A DNA stretch of 64,000 nt from Coccinella septempunctata (lineage: Eukaryota > Arthropoda > Insecta > Coleoptera > Coccinellidae): the NCBI RefSeq assembly GCF_907165205.1, contig NC_058197.1, positions 18,065,766-18,129,765 on the forward strand, in the 5' to 3' direction. Under the pieces are notes generated by a model. It did not search any database and was not told the origin of the DNA. It saw nothing but the letters and a program-made list of their open reading frames with translations. Shown here one piece after another: positions 46,251 to 58,984 of this stretch. Position 1 is the stretch's first letter. The number at the start of each line of letters is the position of its first letter. A program made the translations under genes and the position numbers.

Positions 46251-46841
46251 CAGGATGAGTCTTTGACTCGTACAACTATTTTAACAGTAGATTATTGAGG
46301 TCAAAAGAACACTGTTTTCCTATACCATTTTTCCCAATTCGGGCCTGATAAAAAGATATAGCCATTTTAAGTTTTCATAATGAGCTGTGCCACCCCTGGA
46401 AAGACAAAATTACCTTCAGAATAACTAGCTGAATCTGTGACACTACACATCTGTGGATCTTTAAAACAGAGTTGTATTCAGCCAAAGTACCCAATTTTTC
46501 AAATTTCACAGATACTTTTTGATTTTTCAACATCAAATTACTCGAAAACGGTGCATTATACGAGAAAATATGAAGAATACTTTTATTTCACAAAAGGTAC
46601 AAATTATTCATTAGATTGCGTCCAACTTAGTTTGAAGAGTTGGTATTTTTATGGTACGTAATGGTCATTCGATGAAACCGTTTGTGAGATAGAACTAAAA
46701 ATACCATTTTTTTATGATTTTTCGACACCCTGTATCTTTTAAACCGGGCCGATTCGGAAAAAATGTTGAAGGTAAAAAGTGTTTCTTTCAACCTCAAGAA
46801 TCTACTGTTAGAATATTTGAACGAGTCAATGACTCACCTTG
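46251..46841. mobile_element. TIR element of the GTGAGTCTTTGACTCG family, copy B
   Basis: A 591-bp copy flanked by TATA on both sides. The ends are CAGGATGAGTCTTTGACTCG and the inverse of CAAGGTGAGTCATTGACTCG. Inverted similarity extends roughly 90 bp inward (GAATCTACTGTTA, AAGTGTTTCTTT). No ORF of note. Confidence 0.9.
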
Positions 46842-49099
46842 TATACAGTACCTATAACCAAATCACAGCACAAATTTTGCCCATTCCTCAAAAATTCGCT
46901 TTTGAATTGTGCGTTTTAAAGTGAAACTCGCATTATTCCACTTTTTTAATGGCTGCTTATCTTGTTGGATAAATATTTATTGATAAGGCTGAGATAGGTT
47001 CATTTCCATTAAAATTATTCATCGATCTGGTCTGACTAATGTAAATAATAATTTTTGACAGCCGGTGGACGAGGCTGGCAGTATGTAAAATCAAATAAGC
47101 GATAACGAGTAATAGAGACCAAAGGCCTCTATAGAGATAAGGTCTTATATCATACAACTGCTTACCCTCTCACATCACTAAAATTATACCAGATGAATAC
47201 ATCGTATTATCAGGCATTATCAGACAACTTTCCATAAAAACACGAAATAAAACCACAACTTTGATAAGGTCACGTTTGGTTATTCTGATTTCAAAGAACA
47301 ACAATAATCCTAACCCAAATCTACTATATATGACAGATCAAACCAAAGATTTTTGATTTCAGCCAAAGATATTGTAATATCTTTGGTTTCAACTAGGCAT
47401 AATCTTCCTGGGATGACAAAACATAACAAAATCCTAACTGTACACACCACATCATTTCTATCGATATCATGTTATAAAGAAGATCAGAAAACAGTTACTT
47501 ATTGTCTCCAATTCTTCGCCATCGTCATAAAATCGCTGTCAATAAACCCCAGACCATTTTTATCTGGCAATCTCACCTTGGAGGTAGGTGTGGTCATGCT
47601 GGAGCTATTCAAGAACAGTAGACGGGCTGAATAAAAGTGTCCCAGAAGTGAATGACACACATAATACAATAACCGGTCGTATTATTACAGCGATTATTTT
47701 TCATTGTAGTCGGCTTTTATCGATTCTGAATTGCCCGGCAATTCTACGACGGAGGAATGCGATCTAGGAGGAGATCAGTGAGAATTTTCGTCCCTTCCCT
47801 ATATTCCATCGGGTTAAACCTTGGATTGATATGGTTTTCGAACATTTCCCATTGCAGGATATAAAGCTGTAAAAGTCTCACATCCAAAGAGCTATTCTTG
47901 TCGCGTTACATTAAACGAGCTTCAAAAACTCAACAGCTGCATCAAAAGCGAACTCTAGTTTAAGTACGTCATGAATGTTAGTAGACAGATGTATGATTGC
48001 TATTGAAATACATCATATTGCTTTTATTGTAAGTGTGGGTGGGCTGCTAGCTACAAAAATGTCTGGGAATATGATAGAGATGGAGGTTCATTAGTATTAG
48101 TCATGGATGTGTTTGGTCTAGGAAATGATAGGAGATTTGTGTGTATGATTCAGGATGAATAGTTGGAAAATAGGCAGTGATTCTGCAGATGCAAAGAACT
48201 ATTTATACGAAACCCAGAAGTAGATCGAATAACCTCCATGAAATAAGCCTCGATGAGAGCTTACACCCATGTATTTTCTGGCTATATCCACCCTGCAACA
48301 AAAAGTCAACCGCCCAACACACAGGAAATTCTCTCTGACCTTGAATCTTCGGCGGACCAGTTCTCTCACCCAATTAAAAAAAAAAATAATGGGTTCGTTT
48401 GAGATATTTTGTCATCTGGTTCTCCTTCGAAGGTTATGATCATAACCGCCTTGTCCATAAAATGTTATCTTCGGACCACACCCTATCCAAAGTGCCAAGG
48501 TACAACTACCAGAAAGGTGGTCCCAGATATTCGTCATATTTTGTTGAGAAGGAAGTAGTTGGAGTTTTACGTTATTTAATTGGTTGGATCCTATGTGCTC
48601 TAGATCAAGGTTTACCGTTCTTTTCCAACATTTTATTAATTAATTTATAACGTAATATGCAAATTGTGAGAAGCAGTTCTCACCGATCAGGATTAAGTTG
48701 TATCAGGGAAATTATAAGGCGTTTAATACAATTTTTCTCAATGTTTTCATTATTAACCTCAAAAAACTGACTACCATTTCGAATCAATAGAAAATTCTTG
48801 TTCTTTCTTTCGGGTGTTACAGTGGTGCTCAAATTACTGAAATTCAGTCATAACGTGAGGTCTAAAGGTGTAATCTTTCGACTCATCGCTCATCGAATAT
48901 CCTATAGCGATTGCGTCGAAGAAACAGGATGTTTACCTAACCAAACATACCTTTCGTGCTATTACCATTAGGGAAATGCATGAATCTTGTTCGAAAATTC
49001 GTTAATGCATTATTGTTTGATGTTGCGTCTAAATAATTATTCTCAAGGAGAATTTAAACCGTTCGTTTGACGATTTATAACTACGTACAGGGCGAATTC
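46842..49099. other. No gene seen
   Basis: AT-rich sequence with short unsupported ORFs (47353-47634 and 48399-48650 on plus). Confidence 0.5.
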
Positions 49100-49455
49100 A
49101 AAGGTGAGCTCAGCCATCTTGAATATTTCATATAGAAAATTTTTGGTCAATGTACCTGCTTATTTTGACGACTTCTATCTTAGGTAAGAAAAAAAGCCGT
49201 CATAATGAGAAAACTGGAAGACGTGGATGATATCTTGTGTTCGAAAAAGATCCATCAAATAAATGAAAAACTATATTCCGAAATTCATTCAATTCGATGA
49301 AACCGTTTGTGAGATAGAACTTAAAACATTTTTTTATGGTTTTTCAACAGCCTGTATCTTTTGAACCGAGCCGATTCGGAAAAAATGGTAAAGGAATAAA
49401 GTGTTTCTCTTGACCTTGAGAATATACTGTTAAAATATTTGTACGAGTCAAAAAT
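49100..49455. mobile_element. Partial TIR element (copy C) fused to another dispersed repeat
   Basis: 49198-49455 matches the right part of the GTGAGTCTTTGACTCG family (CATAATGAGAAAACTGGAAG to GTACGAGTCAAA). The preceding ~90 bp (CATCTTGAATATTTCATATA) instead match the repeat at 4955 and 15985. The right end lacks the final CACC-type terminus. Confidence 0.75.
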
Positions 49456-50146
49456 TAGATATTATATTATACACCCATTTTCTAATTTGCTAAAAAACAT
49501 TACCAGCACTGTTTCATCTAACACAGTATGAATATTCAGCATTTCTTCAACCAATTCATGAAATCTCCCGATGAATATTCAGCGAAACACTTTTATATAA
49601 CTCGGAGAAATTTATCTACATCTCGAACATCTTCCGATTCAACTTTCGACCTACAACCTTTTTCCGATACGAACCGTTTCTCAATCCTGCATTCAGCTTG
49701 AAATATTGAAAATTCGAGATGTGGAACATCGAAGAAAAACCAGTCCAATAAAGCAATTTATTCACCGACGATTCGTCGATGAAACAACTCTTCGAAATAT
49801 CTTAGACTTTCCAGGAGTTAGATTACAAAATTTAATCATTATGCCATCATCGAGATCCGAATAAATATCGCGCGCACTTTTATCGAGGAAAAAATGATGA
49901 AGAAAGGCCACAAGATTGTGGCAATTTAGGTAAACCAAGAATAATTCTCTATTTGGACATAGAAATCTGATGGAGTTAAGGTATGATGATCCCCACAGTG
50001 GAAATCTACCCAAATATTCTACAGACAGAATCATGGTTACTTGGTTACTAATATCTTCATTCAAATATGAAGGGCTGGCTTTAGGCAAATGAAAAATATT
50101 TTATCAAATGAAAAACTTCAATTTCAAACTTTTATTTCCCGTTTTA
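49456..50146. other. No gene seen (downstream of amnionless)
   Basis: AT-rich. A 108-codon minus ORF at 49762-50088 lies just beyond the amnionless stop, shows no family features, and is taken as chance or 3' UTR. A minus-strand AATAAA (TTTATT at 50131-50136) sits very close to the stop. Confidence 0.4.
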
Positions 50147-53100
50147 TCAATCCTCATCGATTTCTTCAACTTCAATGAGTGGCGGATAGTCTGGACCTGC
50201 ACTAAAATTCAAAGATTCCTGCAGATCTTTCACCAGGTTCGAACCTATCTCCTCGTGGAGTTCTTCGTTCAGCTTCTTCAAATCGAAAAGTGGGTCGTTT
50301 TTCTCTGCCGGTTTTTCCTCTACGGTATCAATCTAGAAAAAAACCAGCTAGGAATACGAACATATAAATGGTTAACATATTACTGTAAGGTCTCCCTAAT
50401 CAGTTGAACAAATATCAATTAACACATAATAGACGAACGTTCTAATATTACTATAATTAAAAAAACAGATTTACATCAATTTACCGATTTATTCTCAGAG
50501 ACATTGCCCAAACATTGTGGCTAACGACCGCCTACAAACAATGAACAATTATTACACATAAACGAAGTTTAGTATCCACACGTTTAACTACAAGACATTC
50601 TCCGAGCAAATGAATAAATTTATGTTATTAGTGATGGTTTAATTTGTATGTATCCAATGATTCATTTCGTGCTTAACCCCAAACCACGAGGTCGACGAAG
50701 TGGAAGGTTAACGAGAGTGAAAAGACAAGAAATGGATTTTGTTGAATCGACGACATAGGTGGTGTGTTTCTCCGCGTTTTTTTGGGAATAGAACTGTATC
50801 AAGGCATCAATCATTCTTCGAAATCTACAGTATTTCGAACATTCTCACAATGAGGTGCGAGGAAAACCATACCATTGATTTCTACAATCTCTGGGTATAT
50901 GATTCTCTATAACCACAGGCGAAAATTCCAATTTAAAGCTTCCAAGTCGAGTGGTCCCATTTAAATCAATTCATTCACTCCATCATTATTCAATTATTCT
51001 TTCATTCCCCTCTTGACGTAACCAAGAGATCTCGCATAACGTTAATTACTCATTCTTTCCGCGAAAGAAATACATATAAACCGAAATCAGTTCCGTCCCA
51101 GTTACAAACGTCATTTAAATTAACGAAATCTCTCGAATGAGTACCCAAAATGTAACGGATAAGTCCTGAATACTTTCCGAAGCTAACCATACGCATTCAT
51201 CCGCACAAAAAAGTCTTATCTACAATAATCTTGGGGTGGGACCTATTTTCATACTTACTTTCTGCTCGTCTGTGTTTTCTTTAACAGCTGACGCATCGCC
51301 AAACATGGGATTATCGAAAGATTGACGTAAATTCAAGACCGATCCTGCGATCGATTGTGTGTCGAAAATTAGACCACTCTCATCTTCCCTACTGCTGAAT
51401 CTCGCCCTGTAGGTAGAAGTGAGAGGGAAGGTGGTTGGCGTTCTGAATCTAAAACAAAATTGGGTAATACCCACAAGAACAACGGAAATCAAGCAATTCG
51501 AACTAAACCAAAAGGTGTACATCACATTATTTTGCAAGTTTCATTAAGTATAATGGTGCCTGAGGATGTTAACTCGTTGTTTTGGAGGCGTTCGACAAAT
51601 CTGTTGAGCTTCACATGACTCTAGATGAAGTCGTAACGGAATTTTTTCTCTGCTAAAGTTCTATAAATTTCTAATGAATTCCAATTATTCACTGATGTCT
51701 TTTCCATTGGAATCGAATTCCTCGATCTATTGAACCCGTCAATTCGATTGTTCCAGTAGTAAAACGACTCCATTTGCAACCAGACACCGAGAAAAACCGT
51801 TTACAATTTGCTTACACGCTCATATCCTGTCTAATGATCATATCGAAAGTATGCATGGTAAAACTGAACACATTGCTCAGAAATTTAAGTGGATATTCAA
51901 AAGAAAACTAATTTTTTGCACTGTATAGCTCTACAGGGTGGGCAAAAGTCGAGACTGGAATATGTAACAATAAATACAGGGTTAATGTTTAAAAAAAATA
52001 AAAGTTATCACTATATCTCTGAAGTGGCGGACTGAAAAAATCTTTGACTACGCCACTGCATTCTACATGGAAAAGTGTCTCTAGAATGTTACAATTGTTT
52101 GTCGATATCACTGATACTTTACGAAATAGAGGCACCAGTTATAACTTGAGAGCTGCCATTCAATACCATCGAATTTTGCCCACCCTGTACTTATACAGAA
52201 TCGTTTTTTCATTTCCCTTCAAATTATTACACTTCAATTTTTGAGCCTTGTATAAGCATTCTCTCTCGAACCTGATCATAGCACCAGCATCATAGGATGC
52301 TGATTTAATGAGCAGTTTCATTTTGGACCAAGTGGACGTCCGTAGAGGTTGCATCCTCAATAAACGCAATAATTATAAGACTATCGGTTCCGTAATAAAC
52401 TGCCGGAATGCGAATACCGGAGAGGAGTAGCTTTCTTCGTGTGGTGAAAGACCCCAACTTCTCCTTCTGACGACTCGTTGCTAGCTAGAGAGTCGAGTTC
52501 AAAGGTAAACGAAACCTCCGGGTCGTAAATATCGGTTTACCGCCGGCTGATCCGATGGAGAAAAATGGAATTTCGTGAGAAACCGCGGACTGCTGCGGCA
52601 AAAACTGCCACAATAATAAATTACGGTTATTTGTCTATACGAGCGATAGGTACGTAGAGTTACTACGTTGAAAAGAGGAAAATAACGGAAGAATATAGAT
52701 TGCATTTGGTTCCGAAACGAAATAAACTCATTTTTATACCGGGATAGGAAGTTTCGATGGTTAGGTAGGTGTCCTATAGATGGAGCACCTGTCTATTTTA
52801 CACTCAGAACACTCCTTCCAAATGTTATTGCTGTTTTGATGGTAATGACCTTCCTTTTGGTAGTCGGAATTGCTTGCAAATCAATCATTGCGTAGTTCTC
52901 TCACGTAGCCACCTACCTGAGGTTGGTCAGCCATCTCCTGTCGCCATAGAGGCAAAAAACAAGGCCGAAAATGCCACAAACGAAGAGCAAGCTCGAGAGG
53001 AGAACAGTGAACAGAGATGCGTTGCCGGTCGTTCGTGATCCGGACTTTTTCAAGTTCCCCAAGTCGGTTATTTTGAACTCTTCGGATTCTAGAACAATAA

Positions 53101-56100
53101 GATTAACATGGATATCTTGCCCTTTTGATGCAGGGTTGATCTGAACGTTTGTTTCTTTATGATTTCTAGTTCCCTGGTCAACAATTTTGGACAGATTGGG
53201 GATAACCATCCGAAATTTAGATGTTTCAATTGATATTTCAATAACTGATTGATAATTGGATGTTTCCAAATTATACTCTTTGAAAATATTTTCAATTGCA
53301 CTTAGTATACTCCATTCACTTTTATGAAAGCCCTAGGTAGACTATACAGAGTGAGTCTTTGACTCGTACCAATATTTTAACAGTAGATTATTGAGGTAAA
53401 AAAAAACACTTTTTTCCTCTACCATTTTTTCCCATTCGGCCCTGATAAAAAGTTTTCATAATGAGCTATACTGCAGAAACAAAATTCCCTTAGCAAACTG
53501 AATCTATAACTCTACACATCTCTTAAACAGAGTTGTATTCAGCCAAAGTACCCAGTTTTCCACAGATATTTTTTATTTTTGAACATCGAATTACTCGAAA
53601 ACTACTCAATATACGAGAAAATATGAGGAATACTATTATTTTACAAAACTAATATTCATTAGATAGCGTCCATTTTAGTTTCAAGAGTTGTATTCTTTGA
53701 ATTTTTGGTATTTTTATGGTACGTAATGGTCATAATGAGAAAACTGGAAGACGTGGGTGATATCTTGTGTTCGAAAAAGATTCATCAAATAAAGGAAAAG
53801 GATATTCCGAAATTCGTTTTATTCGATAAAACCATTTGTGAGATAGAACAAAAAATAACAGTTTTTATGGTTTTTCAACAGCCTGTATCTTTTAAACCGA
53901 GCCGATTTGGAAAAAATAGAGTAGAGTTTCTTTTGACTTAAAGAATCTACTGTTTGGAGTAGAAACAATCGAAATCAAAGAAAAATTACGAGAGTTCTTA
54001 GACAAGGAACTTATCTCTTATCCTTTCCATGCAAATTACCATATTATGAACCCCTTCAATCAGTTTGTATGAACGTCAATGCGTTCGTCACAGATGAATT
54101 TTATTTTCCGAAGTAAATTCACATCATGAGAACGAATGCATAATTACTGAGACTTTCATGTAGAACGGACAACAAAGAGCTGATTTAAAACCAAAAAATG
54201 ATTTGACAAGCGTCGTAACCTCATATTTCATACTATACAATGAGGAATGTGTCAAATTTCCATGGCCAACCGAGTGCTTTTATAAAAACAAATGGAGTAT
54301 AGGTATAATAGGTTTCAAGACTAGAATGAGCAATGGAGACTTTTAGAAAAAACTGGTTCAACATTCATCCAATGCATTCCAACAAATCATAGCGAATATC
54401 CTTCGAAACGACAAATTGCATGTTTTTCATTTCTAAACTGGCGCAATAAAAATGCGAATCCACTGACATTTGCGAGCTACGGGTCTGATTCTGAAATTGC
54501 ATATGCAAATGTCGACGTTTCGTAGCGCGTTTTATATATCGTTTTTTTCAATAATTCAAACTGGGTTAACGGAATACCAGAACCATTTTTTTCCTAGCGT
54601 CTAGAAACCCGCAAATGTCAAGGAAGATTCAGCGAAAAGCTATGTGCAATACGCGTCTGGATTTATGGAAGGGACGAGGGAATTTATGGGGCCAAATGAG
54701 CGTTGCTCTTCAATCATAAATACAAGATTGAATTTGCCAGTGGTTTTTGAGCTAGAGACACTGATGGTGCGTCAAATTTCTACTTCTTCAATCTTCAAAA
54801 GTGACCATTGTTTCGGGAACAGACTCAGGTACTGTCAAATTTGATTTTGTTCAAAACATTTCACTCACTTTCTTGCAACTTTTCATAAAAATCTTCGGCA
54901 TATACCGCGCTATCTCCAGAGTATTCCTTCTCTGCGAAAACCAATTGAATAACATCGTCGTCTATTTTGCTCACGTGAGTGTATACGTCACTGTAATCCT
55001 TCAAGGCATCTTCGAGTTTCTTCAAAGAAAAACCTCGCTTAGGTTTGAAGACAGTGAACGCACCTAAAAAAAATTGTCGATGAATTGATGTCGATTCCAT
55101 CTCTGTCAATCGTCTGTGATTTCTCAGGGATGGACCTACCACAAATTGGATGGCAGAACCCCTTAGGAAAGACAGGGTCCATACATTCACTTTTCTTCGG
55201 TGGGCCACAGATGAAGTTCCTTTCGTCGTTGCAAACACAGCCAGCTGGATTGCGACACTTCCTCTCGGAGATGATGAGGCGAGCGAGAAGTGTGACATCT
55301 CATTGATACAAAAAAAAAAAATCAATTAGTTACCATACTCACGTCTATCTACAAGGTGTTTCATTGGTAAATGGGCTGAAAATAAGGGTAGATAGAGGGC
55401 AAAGTGGTGAGTTCGATAAACCTAAATTTGAAGGGTCTATCTCGCTTTATAATAAAGATACAGGGTGTTTCATTGGTTTTGTCAATTTCTTTAATTACCC
55501 ATACCTTTTGAACCACCCTATACAAGATGAGTCTTTGACTCGAACAAATATTTTAACAGTAGACTCTTTAGGTTAGAAGAAACACTTTTTTCCTTTGCCA
55601 TTTTTTAAGAATCGGCTCGGTTTAAAAGTTACAGGCTGTTGAAAAACCATAAAAAAATGTTATTTTTTGTTCTATCTCACAAATGGTTTTATCGAATAAA
55701 ATGAATTTTGGAATATAGTTTTACATTTATTTGATGAATCTTTTTCGATTACAAGATATCACCCACGTCTTCCAGTTTTCTCATTATGACCATTACGTAC
55801 CATAAAATTACCAGAAATCAAAGAACCCAACTCTTGAAACCAAGTTGGACGCTATCTAATGAATATTTTAACGTTTTGTAAAATAAAAGTATTCTTCATA
55901 TTTTCTCGTGAAATGCGCAGTTTTCCAGTAACTTGATGTTCAAAAATTAAAAAGTACTTATCAGTGAAATTTGAAAAATTGGGTACTTTGGCTGAATGCA
56001 ACTCTGTTCAAATGATCCACAGATGTGTAGTGTCACAGATTTAGCCAGTTATTCTGAAGGTAATGTTGGTTTTCCAGGGGTGGTACAGCTCCTTATGAAA

Positions 56101-57805
56101 ATTCAAAAAAGCTATATCTTTTTATCAGGGCCGAATCGGTAAAAATGGTATAGGAAAAAAGTGTTTCTTTTGACCTCTAGAATCTACTGTTGAAATATTT
56201 GTACGAGTTAAAGTCTCACCCTGCATAGAATGGTTCGAAAGTAAGTGGCATAATCAATAAATCACTCTGTATCTTGATTATACAGAGAGATAGACCCTTC
56301 AAATATGGGTTATCCTGGCTCATCGTAGAGTCCTCTATCTACCCTTAGCTTCTGCCCATTCACCAATGAATCACCTCGTATATTCAATTTTTTTTCTCAA
56401 CTCACCCACAACCTCATGGTCAGAACTAGTGTAATCTCCAGCCGTGAAACGCGATACTATGTGATCGTCCCTTAAACTATCGAAATCGACTGAAGAAGTG
56501 TTCAGACTTCGGAATACTATGTGATCATCCCTACAGGGCAACTTCTCCCTATCGGGAACAGCGGGATTGTCCGCCACGTCACTGTCCCAGTTCCTCGGAT
56601 CTAAGTAATCGTGGCTCATCAGCGGCTTCAGTTTCAAACCTAAAAATTACGCATTTGATGAACTATCACACTTCCGTGTGAAAAACAACACTCACAGTTC
56701 GTTTTCATATCGCTGCCAGCATCCACGACTTTCATCGAACCTCCTTCGGCGAATTCTAATTTCCCTGTTAAAGGGAGCACGTACTCGACTGCAGCAAGTT
56801 TGGTTATGTAAATCTGACCGTTGTTTATAGGCGCAAATTCGACTTTTCTGCAATTTTCTTCAGAATTGGGGTCCACCCAGTTCAACCTCTTAAATAGGTC
56901 GTTATCCGGTTTCCAAACTTTCGTGTGTTCTTCTGCGGAGTCTGCAAAACATATCCCACCTTTTAAATATTCGAAGTTGAGTTTGAGAATGATTACACCT
57001 ACCTGAAAGTCCTAAAAAAACACATGGTAATACATTGAAATGTATGCTATTTTCGGTATAATTGGGATATTCGTTTAGTAGAACCAGCAGATGGACAAAT
57101 TGCAAAGTATACAGTGGAATTGGAGCAGGCAAATTTGATTTACTGTCAAATAAGTCTGAATCTAAAAACCCCGAGCTAGTTCATTGATCATTTTTATCGA
57201 TTTCCTTGAAAATCCTTCAGAACCTTTCATTTTACGTCCGCTCTATCATCAAGTCGAACAGTTCATGCTAACACCGTCTGAACAAAGCATCAATTAATTC
57301 ATTCCATCGCAGGATAAGTACAGATCGAGGTAATGCAATACAAGTTCAAATAGGGAACGTTATTTTGAGGAAAAACGTTAAAGGTTATCGAAAGCCAGCA
57401 CATCCTATTTCGTGAATTAGCGAAAAGATTGCCAGAGTTGGCTGGCCAATTCAAATCGGTAATTGATTGGGTCAACAACGAGGTTGCATGTTTTGAAAGT
57501 TGTTCGATTCGCAAACATCATTCACAAGCATCAATATAATGCTGTGCTATTTGTCCTCCAAAAATAGTTTATTTGATTTTGCTTTTAATATTTAAACGCT
57601 GCAAAATGGACACATTTTCGACATAATTCATAGTTTTCATCGAGAAAATAGCACTCATAAGAAGATCTTGAAGTACTGTTCTTATATAAGGCACTAAATC
57701 AAGAATAAAAATATATAAAAAACCTTGGTTAAACTCATACTTACTCTCTCTGAAAAGACGGTAAAAACACAGCCAGAACACGTAAAACTTCACGATTGCA
57801 CCCAT
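50147..57805 (-). CDS. amn: Amnionless (endocytic co-receptor)
   Basis: A single-pass membrane protein that with cubilin forms an endocytic receptor (in insects, protein uptake by nephrocytes). Minus-strand exons in order: 57745-57805, optional 57003-57011, 56696-56941, 56406-56639, 55140-55298, 54869-55063, 52917-53277, 51259-51448, 50147-50332. Phases agree and give 543 or 546 residues. Visible: a signal peptide (MGAIVKFYVFWLCFY), the amnionless N-terminal region (KVWKPDNDLFKRLNW, VLPLTGKLEF, NWDSD, PCRDDHIVF), a Cys-rich segment (CRNPAGCVC, CHPIC), one transmembrane segment (LFTVLLSSLLFVCGIFGLVF), and a cytoplasmic tail with FDNPMF, the FxNPxF signal that recruits Dab2/ARH-type adaptors. 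A second tail site is only NDPLF. The exon at 55140-55298 uses a weaker acceptor. Three TIR elements lie in its introns. Confidence 0.9.
51934..52187. mobile_element. 254-bp TIR element, TA-flanked, in amnionless intron
   Basis: The left end CAGGGTGGGCAAAAGTCGA mirrors the right end TCGAATTTTGCCCACCCTG with one mismatch. TA lies on both sides. It shares the CAGGGTG start and TA target with the GTGAGTC family but has a different interior. Confidence 0.9.
53347..53958. mobile_element. TIR element of the GTGAGTCTTTGACTCG family, copy D (right end lost)
   Basis: The left end CAGAGTGAGTCTTTGACTCG follows TATA. The interior matches copies A and B. The right end stops at AGAATCTACTGTTT, so the final ~40 bp of the element are missing. 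It lies in the amnionless intron between 53278 and 54868. Confidence 0.85.
55352..56378. mobile_element. Outer TIR element carrying a nested copy, in amnionless intron
   Basis: The left end CAAGGTGTTTCATTGGTAAA and the reverse of the right end CGAGGTGATTCATTGGTGAA match over about 47 bp (through GGGTAGATAGAGG). TA lies on both sides. The centre is occupied by copy E (55523-56223). Confidence 0.8.
55523..56223. mobile_element. TIR element of the GTGAGTCTTTGACTCG family, copy E (nested, inverted interior)
   Basis: The ends are CAAGATGAGTCTTTGACTCG and the inverse of CAGGGTGAGACTTTAACTCG. The interior is in opposite orientation to copies A, B and D. TA precedes the left end. Confidence 0.85.
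57003..57011 (-). CDS. amn: Possible 9-nt microexon of amnionless
   Basis: On the minus strand, TTTTTTTAG | GACTTTCAG | GTAGGT has full acceptor and donor borders. Including it adds three residues (Arg-Leu-Ser region) just after the signal peptide. Skipping it also keeps frame, so it would be an optional cassette. Confidence 0.45.
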
Positions 57806-58984
57806 CTCTCCGCTCCGCTCAAAATCTCCATCTGTGATGTACGCGCTGCCGAATGATAAAAAACCCGAAACGTGATACTGGGGGCGACTTTCACGACCGT
57901 TGGTCGCGTTCTCGGTTTTCACGATAGACGATACAGACAGAGAAGTAAAAGAAGCCGCTTCTTAATTAGTAGAGTGTCGAATTTCAAGTGTCTTTTTCGA
58001 CATACGCAAATGTTCAACAAAGGTCTCATATTGTGATATCGGTGAGTAAATTGTTGCACCACACACCACAATATTCATTTCGTTCCATGGAGCCAAATGT
58101 ACCAAAAAAAATTTCATTTGCAATCAATCTTTCACATATACCCAGTAATAGTTATTGGAACTACTGATCACTGACACTACGGATCGTTTGAACTACAAAT
58201 CATTTGAACTACTGGTGGTGTAAGATGTAATCAGTTGAAAATTGAAGTTGGAAGGCTTCGTTTTCAAGGCGCAAGAAAGCTACGGTTGATTCCATTAATG
58301 TCATCTTCTCTGATGAAATTAAGGACAAAGAGGAAAAAGAGCAATTTACGACATTTACTTCTTGACATTTTACACAGTATCCTTCGGTATGCCGTTGTTA
58401 TTGGTGACCTGCATAACTCGAATATAATCAATCAATAAACAATCGATACGAATAAATATTTATCGGATGCAAAAATCCGCTTGGTCGGTAGATTTACGAC
58501 GAATGTTTCTTCATCGTAATTAGATTAAACAAGAACATTTATTTCGTCCTTGTGGGAAGGCACAACAATGTAGTCCCATCGAAGAATCAGCATTAACATC
58601 GGAATTTGGACGGCGACACGTTAAAATAGTAATTACGATAGATGGTTGAGAAAAATACCTATTTTATATGTAAAGATGCACTTTTCGAAGAAGGTTCCTG
58701 AGCGGTGTAACCTTTTATATGGACGAATTCTGACAAGGCTGACCATATATCATTCCAAACGCATCTACTTGAATTTAATAATAAGTAGATGGTAATTAGT
58801 CTTGCGAAATGGGACGATTGAGGTTAATGCGATAATTGGAGAAGTGGAAGTAAAGCTGAATGTTATCGAGCTGATAATGAGTGATTGTTGATGATGATGC
58901 GAATTAGGCACAGGGGAGGAAGGGATTCAACGATATTCTGGTAGGGAAGTGCTTTTAATAAATCCTTCACTGTTAATCGCAGCT
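57806..58984. other. Amnionless upstream region, no gene seen
   Basis: Only short ORFs (for example 58235-58438 plus) without recognisable features. No promoter motif could be fixed. Confidence 0.5.
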
